In this document: in pieces, positions 11,450 through 22,000 of the stretch
How the letters are laid out: each line of letters starts with the position of its first letter
How positions within the stretch are numbered: the stretch's first letter is position 1
DNA from: Xanthoparmelia taractica
Taxonomy: Eukaryota; Ascomycota; Lecanoromycetes; Lecanorales; Parmeliaceae
Assembly (NCBI GenBank): GCA_033085395.1
Contig: MU853199.1
Location: forward strand, 55,267-119,266
Length of the DNA stretch: 64,000 nucleotides
Direction of reading: 5' to 3'
The notes under the pieces: generated by a model
What the model was told of the DNA's origin: nothing
Seen by the model: only the letters and a program-made list of their open reading frames with translations
The model's database searches: none
Program-made: the position numbers and the translations under genes

Positions 11450-11839
11450 CAGTTTGCACAACTACGAACTTTACGCTGCAGTTCATCCGGCTCGATAGAG
11501 ACTGCAGACATGGATCTTGCTGGGATCCGCATTTTTGGGCGTCGCTACGGCTTTGTCTATGTATTTTAGCTTGCTTTCTATCGGAGGAAGGACAGCCATT
11601 GATTATGCACGTTCGAAAAGCATCAGGTAGGACTTCTCGAATGTTGAAACATACCTTGCGGTCGCATTCTCAGGCCTAAGCATCCAAATCGGTCTACTGT
11701 CCCTTATCACGAGTAGATCCAATCTACCGCTTGTAGATTCATCAGCTCTTCGATGCTGATTCCCAGAGCCGACAACAGTGAACGGATTGACTGATTCGCC
11801 GATGCAGTGTAGGCACGCCTCAAAATTCCCTCGGACCCT
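11450..11839. other. Convergent spacer between rho2 and mL40
   Basis: This 390-bp spacer holds the two 3' ends. No gene is seen. Confidence 0.4.
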
Positions 11840-12466
11840 TCATCCCCTTGTCCATGCTTCGTCCCACCCTCCACGACTCGGCCCCTCCGTCTGCGCCCTC
11901 GCATACTCGATTGGCATGCCCCCATTTCCTACAACTCCACCGCCTTGCGCAACCTTGGGGCCCCCATATAACCCTTTCCTGCTCATGGCTTGCCTATACA
12001 GCCTCCCTCCATCGCCCACACCCAATCGTAACTCCTCACAGGCGGCGCGCATAGCATTGTATTGGCGCTCTAGTTCTCGCTCTCGCAGCAGACGGTCACG
12101 GTGCATGATTAGCTGGGCCGCACGGTGAATGGTCCAGTGACGAAGGGAGCGTAGGCGGGAGAGGCGGAGGGGCCGAGGAGTCAGAGGGTGGTGGAGATGA
12201 TAGCGTATCAGAGCTGCGGGAACGTAGGTTCAGCTTATTGGACAAAGGAAGGCTTCGGGGGGAGATGGACTTATTCGCGGATCTCTTTTTGGACGTTTGC
12301 TGCCACGAGCCTGGAGACTTGCAGCTGTAGAGAAGGGCAAAATTTGGGACATTAGTTGCGTGTGTCCGATAAAAGGCTTGGCTAAGCGCATAAACGTGCT
12401 TTCCGACGATATGGCTGGAGTTTTGGGAGCTGTTGTAAGGAATCTCAAGGCTGAGTAGAGCTTCAT
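11840..12466 (-). CDS. mrpl28: Mitochondrial large ribosomal subunit protein mL40 (MRPL28 family)
   Basis: mL40 is a structural protein of the mitochondrial 54S ribosomal subunit. Two exons on the minus strand, 12271..12466 and 11840..12213, with a 57-nt intron give 189 residues. Without splicing the frame is broken; with it the sequence reads KRDPRITLIRYHLHHPLTP and then RPLRLSRLRSLRHWTIHRA, matching the family core as I remember it. This is followed by ERELERQYNAMRAACEELR, GRLYRQAM and the terminal PIEYARAQTEGPSRGGW. The donor is GTCCAT, unusual but GT. The start MKLYSALRFL begins a Ser/Thr/Arg-rich leader suited to mitochondrial import. An ATG 33 codons further upstream is in frame but less likely. 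Confidence 0.85.
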
Positions 12467-13222
12467 CGTGATACAATGTAATTTGTTGCACAGGTTGTGT
12501 GGGAAAAGAAAGCTGTAGTACCTTACTTTAGCTTGTCGTCTCGTCCGTGCCAAGCTTTGCGACACCTTTAGCCCGCACTAATTTTATGCACACTTTACCG
12601 TTATGCATGGCCGAGATAAAAGTACAACGTGTTTCTCCGGAACAACCTTAACTTTTGATAAAGTTTTAGCCGGGGTCGATGGGGTAATACTTCTACCCGT
12701 TTAACCAATCTGCAGGCATATACCGTTCACACATCAAGACTCTACACCTAGAGGGTACTGGACAGCTTCTCCTTGATACCTATGACTTTTGCATACTCTG
12801 CTCTCCGCAAGAGTACAACGCTGTGCTTCTTTCCCAGAAAGTACGATTTCGTCGACATGTATATGAAAGTTGGTGGAGATACTGATGGAATCATCGTCTA
12901 TCGGGATGTAGATGACCAGGGTAGTGTGCCGTTGAGCCAAATCCCTGGTCAATAAGAATGCAATTAGTACCCCCGCAACGTTTACTTTGTGACCATCTTT
13001 CCACTGCACGACACGGGCAAAAGCGCAGTGGGGTAAGACAAGTTAGCGGCATCAATCGCCCAAGAAAGATGCTTGTGTATTTTCTACCCCGCCTCCAACC
13101 CAATGACGTCCACCCGCGTTCTATCAGACTCTTTCCACGTTCGTATTTGGCCCTCCGTCTTCTCCTTCTCATCTCTATCGAGTCTCTTATGCTCGTGCTC
13201 CACATTGACCGCCCATTGAGCC
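12467..13222. promoter_or_regulatory. Divergent region between mL40 and the sugar transporter
   Basis: This is 756 bp between diverging starts. Several overlapping minus-strand frames exist between 12734 and 13389, but they overlap transporter exon 1 and have no recognisable content. I treat the region as regulatory and 5' untranslated sequence. Confidence 0.35.
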
Positions 13223-15357
13223 ATGGCTGTGTTCAAGAGAAGTCGAGCAGGAGCGAAAGCCCCATATTTTGGTCTCACGGGAGGATGGCTTACCTTCTGG
13301 GTGGTAAGCACCCTTTCCGAGTCATTAATTCCCTCCTCATACGCCTTCTGGTGTCTTAAGACAAGTTCGAGCAGTATGGACTCATGCATTGCTCCTCGAA
13401 TATGTCTCCAATCTCATGAATCAATCCTAATTGAGAAACGCTAATTTGGGAATTGGCGTAGTCGGTCGCCTGTTCGACTGACATGACCTTGTTTGGATAC
13501 GACCAAGGAGTTTTTGGTATATTACTCACCGGCCCCCAGCAATTCAAGACTTTGCTAATCTTGAGTCATTGTAGGTGGTGTGATTGTGACCCCGGACTTC
13601 CTCGACACGTTGAATTTGGCAGGACCGGAGCACACTTCGCTTCTGGGAACGGTCACTGCCTTATACGACGTGGGATGCTTTTTCGGCGCCGTGTATGTAT
13701 TATTCCCGTCATATTCTTCGTCGCCTGACGCTCAATGCATATGAGTCTTGGACGTCCAGAATTCCATACATATTTCCAGGGTCGAAACTCGGTCTTGAAC
13801 AATCAATGCTAATTGATCACTTCCACGCAGGGCCGCTTTCTCTCTCGGTGAACGATTGGGCCGAAAGAAGTCCGTCTTGTTGGGAACGACCGTAATGAGC
13901 GTAGGAGCCATACTCCAAATCTCGTCGTATAGCGTGCCACAAATGATTGTTGGTCGCATTGTTGCAGGTCTTGGCAACGGCTTAAATACTGCGACAGCCC
14001 CTGTATGGCAAGCTGAGACGTCCAAGGCTGCCTGGAGAGGCAAACTCGTTGTCATTGAGTTGATCTTGAACATTGCCGGCTTCTCTCTGAGCAACTGGAT
14101 AACCTACGGCTTTTCCTACGCCAATGGGCCTGTTGCTTGGAGATTTCCATTGGCTTTCCAATTCATCTTCATATTCATCCTCTTTGGAACAGTTCCCTGG
14201 CTTCCGGAAAGCCCAAGATGGCTCATTGCACACGGGCATATTGAAGAGGCAGATCAGATCATAGCTGATTTGGAGGCGAAGTCGATCGACGATGCCTACG
14301 TTATCACAGAGTCTAAAGAGATTCAGTGGGCAGTCCAATATGAGCGCGAGCATGGCGTCAGCTGGTGGGACCTGCTGAGAGGAAAATCCGGCAATGGAAC
14401 ATCCACAGTTCGTCGATTGATTCTCGGAGCTGGAGCCCAAGCAATGCAGCAACTCGCCGGCATAAATGTGACCAGCTATTATTTGCCGACAGTGTTGATT
14501 CAATCAGTTGGATTGAGCGAAAAGTTGGCTCGTTTGCTAGCAGCTTGCAACTCCGTCAGTTACCTTGCCTTTTCTATGATAGGGATACCTAATGTTGAGA
14601 GGTGGGGTCGACGGAAAATGATGATCTACGCCTCCATTGGCCAGGCGCTCAGCTATATGCTCATCACCATCCTCCTGCGGTACAACGAGTTGCCGGGCTA
14701 TAGTGGCAACAAGCAAGTCGCCTCGGCATCAGTCGCCTTTTTCTTTACCTATTACATATGTTTCGGTATTGGGTTTCAAGGTGTTCCGTGGCTCTATCCA
14801 ACCGAGATCAACTCGTTATCTATGAGGACCAAAGGCGCCGCTCTCGGCACGGCGTCGAATTGGGCTTTCAACTTCATGGTGGTGGAGATTACCCCTATCG
14901 GTATCCAGTCTTTACAGGTAATAAACATATCCTAACCCTAACTCTGACCCTCGCACTAAATCTAATGATAGTGGAAATTCTACATCATCTGGACGATATT
15001 TAACGCTTCTTTCGTTCCCATTGTTTACTTCTTCTACCCCGAAACCGCAGATCGGACCCTCGAAGACGTGGATCGCTTTTTCCGTGAAAATCAAAATGTA
15101 GGTTCCATACTCCTCATCTCCTATTGCAGCGCGTTTGCTGACGTTACCTCTGCCAGATATTTATTTTCAGAGACCCAGATGCCATATCCACAAAAAGACC
15201 TATAGCGTACATTGAATACGAGCAGGCCGAGGTGAGGCGAAACAGCAGTGTTATCAGTGCAAATCCAGAAGCCAATAGGCAGAGGATGGAGGCTCTAGAC
15301 AGAGTGAATAAGGACATGGACGAGGAGAAAGGAGCGGAACTATTGGAGAAGGTGTAG
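13223..15357 (+). CDS. MFS sugar transporter (sugar porter family)
   Basis: A twelve-helix proton-linked or facilitative hexose-type transporter of the plasma membrane. Six exons: 13223..13303, 13462..13516, 13575..13692, 13831..14917, 14972..15097 and 15157..15357, giving 555 residues. Diagnostic motifs in order: FGYDQGVFGGVIVTP in the first helix region, LGERLGRKKS between helices 2 and 3, GRIVAGLGNG, VPWLPESPRWLI at the start of the central loop, QQLAGINVTSYYLPT, ERWGRRKMM, YPTEINSLSMRTKGA, and FFYPETADRTLEDVD at the end of helix 12. Exon 1 (MAVFKRSRAGAKAPYFGLTG) was added because it joins in frame to TFWVSVACSTDMTLFGYDQG. Substrate cannot be told from sequence. An intron at 14918..14971 contains a telomere-like CCTAACCCTAAC. 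Confidence 0.9.
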
Positions 15358-15604
15358 AGGTTTGCTCAGAGTAACGATCGAAGAGTAAGTCAGATTTGGG
15401 TGGGTGGAGGATTACTGAGAAATAGTTGAGTATCTATCGGCTTCGATTGGTGATGGACCTATTTTGCTTGTGTAGCGCAGTCATGTCTACGCGTTCGGAG
15501 CTATCTGCTGGCTCGTTTCACGGAATTTGGGCAACACATGAGACCAAACTTCTCAGCCTCCTTCCCTCAAACGAGGCTTGATCTCGAAGTCTTTTCTTCT
15601 ATGT

Positions 15605-16907
15605 CTAAACTAGACAACTATTGGATACATCAGTAAAGGCTTTTAAACTTCTCAGCGCCGCTCCACTCCCCACTGCCCATCTCGCTCGCCTAACACCTTC
15701 CTTCCACCGTCCACTACCTGGACCCCTTTCTGTCACTACAACCCCTGAGTCCCCTTCACCCATCTGGCTGCTTTCTGCCTCGCAGATGCCACTTGTTACG
15801 AGCATGGCCGCCGTATTTATCAGCACAACTTGCAATATCGGATCGTCTTGCCCCAATTTCCCTTCAAGTAGCCGCATCAATATTTCTGCATTGTCTTTTG
15901 GCGTGTCACCCCCCCGGATTGCATTCAGCGGGTGAATTGGGAACCCGAAGTCAGTCGGATCCAATTGAAAGTGCTCGATCTTGACCTCTGCGTCTTCTGA
16001 GCCCTCCAGTGGCTCAGTGACCTTCCAACAATCAGTCACCCCGGCGCAAGAGATCTCGTCCAGCCCTTCCCGTCCAGACACAACCATGGCTTTCCTCATA
16101 CCCTTGGCCTTTCTCAGTCCTGATAACCGCAATGCTTCCGCAAAAACGGGACCGAGCGTTCTTTCCGTGACACCTACCAAGCGGGCTTCAACCAATTCCT
16201 CTATTGGGTGGGCCAACGGGCCTAGAAGGTTGAAGATCGTGCGTATACCCATCTCCTTGCGCAGTGGACCCGCATAGCGCATCCCTGGGTGGAAGTTGGG
16301 GGCGAAGAGGAAAGCGTAGGAGGACTTTTCGTAGATCTGCGGGATGTTCTGCGCATTGGAGGCCGTCAGGCTTGGTGGGGTTGGTTGGATGGAAGAAAGT
16401 ATGTCTGCTGCGCCAGAGACAGAGGTCTGCGCTCGATTACCATGTTTGGACATTAGAAGCAGAGACGAGGCAATGAGTGAGGCGGTTGTGCTGATATTGT
16501 ACGTCTGGACCGAGGAGCCACCTGTACCGACAACGTCACACTGGCGGTCTACGTTAGAGCATGCCGACATTGAACGTAGGCGAGTGTACCAGCCCGCCAT
16601 AATACGTTCCCTCTGTAACCCGTCGAGTCTTTACAATGCTCTTTAGACCGGGTAGATCCACATGAAAGGCGGCTTTGCGCATGCGATCGGCACATGCCGC
16701 GAGTACATCGGCATCCTTGTCCCGTGAAGTCAATGATAAAAGGGTTAGGAATGTTGCGGACTGAGCTGGTGAGAGTCGGTCTTCGAAGATGAGGGAGAAG
16801 GCCTCGGCAATGTCATCTGCACTGGCAGGTATCTGGGAGTTCTGGAGACTCTTGAGTAGGGGTGTGATAGACGTGTAACGGGAAGGTTGTTGTTGTGCAG
16901 AGGCCAT
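15605..16907 (-). CDS. trp4: Anthranilate phosphoribosyltransferase
   Basis: This enzyme joins anthranilate to phosphoribosyl pyrophosphate, the second committed step of tryptophan synthesis. Two exons on the minus strand, 16590..16907 and 15605..16540, with a 49-nt intron give 417 residues. The junction reads YYGGLCDVVGTGGSSVQTYN, restoring the PRPP-binding GTGG motif. Further family marks are STTASLIASS, KHGNRAQTSVSGAADIL, FLFAPNFHPGMRY, IRTIFNLLGPLAHP and VVSGREGLDEIS. The start MASAQQQ fits the usual N-terminus. The gene converges on the sugar transporter. Regulation is probably by general amino-acid control in such fungi, but no clear site was identified. Confidence 0.95.
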
Positions 16908-17692
16908 GGTTACGAAGAGCCTGAAGTAATCCACGGTCTCGACGTTAATTGAAAGGCCATACCTCTAAGAATTTAGGCGCCGTGCCCGGAGCTCAGCCTG
17001 TGATATATAGCAGGGATCAAAGCCTCTCTTTACCACCACCCGTCTACATAAAGGTACGACGGAACGGCCGACGCAGTTTCCATCAATAAGTCAAGGATTA
17101 AGCCGCGAATTATTGTGGTGGACAGAGAATGGATTTTCGGTTTCAAGAAGATGCTTTCTGTTTCTAATCAACCTACGTGGTTATGCGCAAGTCTTGAACT
17201 TAGGTTGAACTGAACCAATGCAGAGCCCAAACACCTTCCCTTTCTCTTCACTTCAACGGCCGATACTTGGACCACTTTCCAACAGCATACTGAGCATAAT
17301 ACAAAGTCTGGTTAATCTATCGGCTGGGCTTCCAAGGAGTGTGGACAGTTTTATACCTCTCGCATTGAATGAAGAGAGGATGAGCCCACAGTAGCGCCTT
17401 CCCCATTGATGTTCCGAGTCGAGTTGACCCATGGGAAACCTCAATTAATGGCGTAAAATACAAAGTAGCTACCTTACCTTACATCCTAGCGGTACTAGTA
17501 TGTATATGACGCGTTTCGTAAGGCTGATTGCGAGACGCTATGGAACGTGTGGACCGACCAGCCAATAATCTTTTAATGCCCATTGAACCGTATTCTATAC
17601 ACTGCATTGACTGTCTAGTCTACCTAGAAATCTCCAATACGACCAATCCACATTGACCAAAAGCAGGAGATCCAGGAGATCCATTACCAACA
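16908..17692. promoter_or_regulatory. Divergent region between trp4 and pby1
   Basis: This is 785 bp between diverging starts. No gene was recognised. It should hold both promoters and untranslated leaders. Confidence 0.35.
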
Positions 17693-20242
17693 ATGCACAT
17701 ACTTGTGATAAATGATGACGGGCCTCCCTCGTAAGTATAATCTTACCAATCCTCTCATGGCCAGTGGTTATCTTGACAACATGAAAGCAATCAATCCTCC
17801 CCATACATCCACGCGTTTGTGCATACTTTACAAAAAGCACGTCACCAAGTCTCTGTCATATTGCCCCATCAGCAGCGGTCATGGATTGGAAAAGCCCATT
17901 TTGTAGGTCATGTCACCAAGCCCACCTACTTTCGTCCGGGAACACTCCATAAGGATGACGGCACTACTCATCCGAGACCTCTGTCGTCTGACGACGACGA
18001 GGAGGAATGGATCCTCGTCAATGGGACACCAGCGACCTGTGCTCAACTCGGTCTTCATCATTTCTTCCAGGATAAACCACCAATCGATTTGGTTGTCTCT
18101 GGGCCCAATTATGGACGGAACTCTACCTCGCTATTCAGTCTGTCAAGTGGAACTATTGGCGGAGCTATGGAAGCTGCTGTATGCCGAAAGAGAGCCATTG
18201 CCCTCTCCTTCGCCTTTTACTCTCGAGACCATGATCCAGATTTGATTGCTGGAGCTTGTCGTTTGTCCGTCAAACTTGTTGAGCATCTTTATAAGCACTG
18301 GGATGAAGATGCCGATCTTTACTCTTGTAACGTACCTGTAGTCGCGGACGTTGAAAATCACAAAGTCATGTATACCCACGCTTTGCAAAACTACTGGACT
18401 TCAGGCAGTTCTTTCCAAGAAATTGAAGCTACTGAGGATGATGAAGACCCCCAAAGCCAGGAGCAGGAAATCAGGGAGAGCGGAGAACCACAAAGCACTA
18501 GCACTCAAGGAAAGACGACAATACACCAGCATCGACACTTCAAGTGGGCACCCAAGTTTGGCGATATACAGAAATCTATCGACGATAGTCCGCCAGGCAA
18601 TGATGGATGGGCGATCCACCAAGGTTATACAAGGTAAATTGCCTGTTGAACCATGAATATCATAATCCAGCCTCGCTTATCCATTCCGCAGTGTGACTCC
18701 TTTGAAAGCGAACTACCTGCATGCATCCAACGTATCGATGGGGGAGCTTAAGCTGTGAGTAAGTCAAAATGTACATTATTTAAAGCTACCCGCGCATGAG
18801 CCTTTTGGTTGTCTAAAAGACTCGTTCCAGTTATCGTTAGCTGCTGCAATGCGAGAGCTGGTGTCTCGATTACCATGATTTGATCTTCTCTCACGTCCAG
18901 CTCTGACTTGTCTTTCTAAACCTTCTGACCTACTCTAAGCACAAGGTCTCCGGATAAGTCTTGGTCATCGACCCCAGTTTTCTACGCTGTCATCGACGCA
19001 GATCTTTATGTGCGCCCATTGATCCATAGCGCCCTCTCAGCGAGTTTTCCAAGTCACTCTTATGAAATCCTCGCCTCGCTCGAACAACTACCACCCGGTG
19101 CCAGTAACCTACTCCAAATCACACCTTACGAATCTTTGGACTTCGCTCATCTCCTGAAACATCCAACTACTTCCTTGGCAAATAGCTACATTATCCGCAA
19201 AGCATTGATCCGCAAACACTTTTTGCACAATACTGTAACGAGTTGGTGGAGCAAGCACCCGAACGACACGAGTCTCAAAGGTCATGTGCCGCTGACGGTA
19301 GGTTTCGAAGTTGATTATGCCGAATTTTTGGACGAGGCGCTTGTGGAGTGTTGGGAGTTAAAGGAGAGTTGGCAGAAGGACGAAAGGGAATGGTGGGTCT
19401 TGAAGCCCAGCATGAGTGACCAAGGACAATGTGTAAGGCTCTTTAGTACTGCAGAAGAGCTACAATCTATTTTCGAAGAATGGGATGAGCCCGATAGCGA
19501 AGACAACAGCGATGTGGAAACTCCACCAGCCCAGGACGTGATTGGTGCAGGAACCATGACTTCACAGCTTCGACATTTCATCGCACAAAGATACATACAT
19601 CCACCTCTACTTCTGTCATCTCATGGAAAACGGAAATTCCACATCCGCAGCTACGTACTCGCTGTTGGCGCACTCAGCACGTACGTCTATGAGGACATGC
19701 TCGCGCTCTTCGCACCACTGCCATATACCGCCCCTGGCGCCTCATCTTCCGACACATGTTCTACGGCCTTAGACAACCCAGTAGACCCAAGGGTACACCT
19801 TACCAACACCTGCCTTCAAGACGGCAGTCGCGAAAGCAGCGTGGTGCGTTTTTGGGATCTGGTAGAAGACGCTGACAATCTGCCGGATGACTGGAAGAAT
19901 GGTGTTTTTGAGCACATATGCCACGCAACCGGCACGCTCTTCGAAGCTGCGGCAAGGGAGCAGATGATTCATTTTCAGACACTGGTGAATGCATTCGAGG
20001 TTTTCGGAGTCGATTGGATGGTAGACGAGAAAGGCGTCCCATGGTTATTGGAGGTCAATGCCTATCCTGATTTTAAACAGAGCGGCGAGGCATTGAAAGC
20101 TGTCATTCAGGGGCTATGGAACGGAATAGTTGGCATTGCCGTCAAAGGATTCTTCACTCCTAAGGTACAGGTAGAAGGACGGACTGAGGAACCAAGATTC
20201 CGAATGCGAAGGGTATTACATGTAGATTTGGGAAGGAGATGA
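17693..20242 (+). CDS. pby1: SurE phosphatase / tubulin-tyrosine-ligase-like fusion (Pby1 type)
   Basis: Pby1 is a P-body-associated protein joining an N-terminal SurE-like acid phosphatase to a C-terminal TTL/ATP-grasp domain. Exons: 17693..17730, 17788..18633, 18692..18754 and about 18946..20242, total about 747 residues, close to the yeast length as I recall. The SurE start MHILVINDDGPPSN has the Asp-Asp metal site; VSGPNYGRN and SLSSGTIGGAMEAA follow. The TTL part begins near FYAVIDADLYVRPLI and includes WWVLKPSMSDQGQ, IHPPLLL..KFHIRSYVL and WLLEVNAYPDF, the ATP-grasp elements. The last intron (about 190 nt) has two possible acceptors in the same phase, at 18939 and 18945; its ends are the least certain part. 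Two separate genes are possible but the frame and phase agree with a fusion. Confidence 0.85.
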
Positions 20243-20348
20243 GCCTCTCCGTGGACGAAATCCCAGCCGACCGCAGTGACAACAAGTTCGAACAGCTCTC
20301 GAGGATTGAGTCCAGACCGCAATTCCCGCCTGTGTACAGACTGGCATT

Positions 20349-21671
20349 TCACTCCTTCTTTGCTGCTGGTGCCTTGCCAAAGAAATCGCTCATCTTCTTC
20401 ATCCCTTTTATATCGACCTTCTTGAGGTCCTTGATGCCTCTAGATTCGCTAGATTTCTTTTTCTTCTCTTCTTCTTCTTTCCTTCTCTTTTTCTCCGCTC
20501 GGGTCTCCGCGCCGTCGTCCTCGAATGTGCCCCTTTTCCGGCTGAAGTCGCCCAACGATCGAGAAGCAAGCGCTTCGGCGCGTATTCTGGCAATCTCTGC
20601 AAGGTGCTCATCGAGTATCTTGAAGTTAACTTGGCTTTTACCAGATGCAATCAACGTGCTCAAAGGCTTTGCTATTGCTAATGGGACATAGCTTGATATA
20701 AGGTAGGAAAGAGCTGTGCGCAGCCTCAAGAGGTGGTAGAGCTCGCCTGGGTTTATCGCAGGAGTATTGTCTTCTGGCACCGTCATTTCGGTGTCTGTCG
20801 AAAGAGCAGAGGCCGTCGACTCTGCGGAGGTAGTACTGGCTTGTGAGTCAACAGTCTCCGATACGATAGACTCCGAGGTCGCCACTTCATTCTGAGACAT
20901 TGTTGCATCAGGAACAGAGGATTCTTCGTGCTTTACAACCATCACGGGGGTCTCTAGAGCCTTGCGGATGAAGCGTTCCTCCACGCTTGCCGGCAATCCT
21001 TTTGCAACCATAGTCTTCGCTTTCAGCACCAGTTCGCGCAAGAGCTTCTCATCACTGAGTCGGTACATCCCTTCGTCTCGAGCTTCCACTGTATCACACA
21101 CGGCTCTCAGCCTTTGCTCCATTGCAGAGCGCGTCTGTTCATGGCTTGATATATGATTGAAATGCCTCGATATCTCGGACAGCCTTTCAAGAAGATCAGC
21201 TGCGGAAAGGAACAGTCTCTTAGATGTCGGTGACTTGGACGGAGGTTCGTAAGTGAACGAAGGCAACAGCAAGAACAAGTAGTCGATGGGGGTCGCGATC
21301 ATCATCTCTGCTTTCTCGATGGTGTAGCCGTCCGAGATTGGCCTGTCATCCGCTTTCGCGGCCCTTGGCTCAGATTTATCCTTGGCTGTTCGAGCCTTGG
21401 CGGGTGCTGTATCATCCTTGTGGTTTACCAATCCTTTTTGGCGACTTATCAGCCAACTTCGGCATTTAGATGTTGGCGCCGCCACAGATATAAATTCGTA
21501 GAGCCCCTTGCTGGGGTCAAAATAATATCGGCTTGGAGTCAGTGTCCGAGGATGAGCCAGTGTACAGATGCGGGCTTCTGGGGGGGCGCCTTCGGGTAGG
21601 ACTAGGACTTTCGGAGGACCATCAGCCTGCGGAACTTCCATGTTCGAGTCGCGCGCCGTCGACTGAGACAT
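20349..21671 (-). CDS. rnh202: Ribonuclease H2 subunit B
   Basis: RNase H2 removes ribonucleotides misinserted in DNA and degrades RNA-DNA hybrids; subunit B is the non-catalytic subunit that forms the triple-barrel platform with subunit C and links to PCNA. Single exon, 440 residues. The N-terminal part shows KVLVLPEGAPPEARICTLAHP and SRYYFDPSKGLYEFISVAAP; the central part IATPIDYLFLLLPSF and LFLSAADLLERL; the C-terminal part a LYHLLRLRTALSYLISSYVP helix followed by a Lys/Glu-rich stretch. The terminal DLKKVDIKGMKKMSDFFGK has an MSDFF resembling a PCNA-binding PIP box, as expected for the family. It shares a 329-bp bidirectional promoter with mcm10. Confidence 0.92.
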   Translation of the reverse strand: MSQSTARDSNMEVPQADGPPKVLVLPEGAPPEARICTLAHPRTLTPSRYYFDPSKGLYEFISVAAPTSKCRSWLISRQKGLVNHKDDTAPAKARTAKDKSEPRAAKADDRPISDGYTIEKAEMMIATPIDYLFLLLPSFTYEPPSKSPTSKRLFLSAADLLERLSEISRHFNHISSHEQTRSAMEQRLRAVCDTVEARDEGMYRLSDEKLLRELVLKAKTMVAKGLPASVEERFIRKALETPVMVVKHEESSVPDATMSQNEVATSESIVSETVDSQASTTSAESTASALSTDTEMTVPEDNTPAINPGELYHLLRLRTALSYLISSYVPLAIAKPLSTLIASGKSQVNFKILDEHLAEIARIRAEALASRSLGDFSRKRGTFEDDGAETRAEKKRRKEEEEKKKKSSESRGIKDLKKVDIKGMKKMSDFFGKAPAAKKE

Positions 21672-22000
21672 AAAAGCTGATCTTTCATTGTTTTCGACGA
21701 GAGCTAAGTGTTATTATACAGCCGTAGAAGACGCGTCGAGCACGTGACAAGCGCTCCTGACGCGACGCGCTTCCAAGCGCAAAAATCAGCGTGTTTGATG
21801 GTATAGATCTTACCTTAGTACGTAGTCTGATTAACTCGGCGCTGTCATCTCTTCCATTCTTATGAGAATATGGCATTAACACAATCATAGCCATTGAATC
21901 CAGGGAAATATTATCTAAAGAACTTAAATGGCTGAGATATAGCTGCCCACAACGGTGAATACAAAAAAGCTTCCGTTGCATTGACGTGAACTGCCCCAAC
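21672..22000. promoter_or_regulatory. Bidirectional promoter of rnh202 and mcm10 with MluI-box motifs
   Basis: Between two diverging replication genes lie a perfect MCB hexamer ACGCGT at 21731-21736, a CACGTG at 21741-21746, and overlapping ACGCGA and ACGCGC at 21760-21770. MCB sites bind MBF, the G1/S regulator of DNA-synthesis genes in ascomycetes. The motifs are seen; S-phase control of both genes is inference. Confidence 0.6.
21731..21770. promoter_or_regulatory. Cluster of ACGCG (MBF-type) sites and an E-box
   Basis: ACGCGT (21731-21736), CACGTG (21741-21746), ACGCGA (21760-21765) and ACGCGC (21765-21770) fall within 40 bp, about 60-100 bp from the rnh202 start codon and 230-270 bp from the mcm10 start codon. 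Confidence 0.55.

Noticed and set aside
12734..13389. Minus-strand open frames upstream of the sugar transporter that could look like a small gene.
   Set aside because: They overlap transporter exon 1 (13223-13303), whose plus-strand reading joins in frame to a conserved transporter motif. No domain is recognisable in the minus frames.
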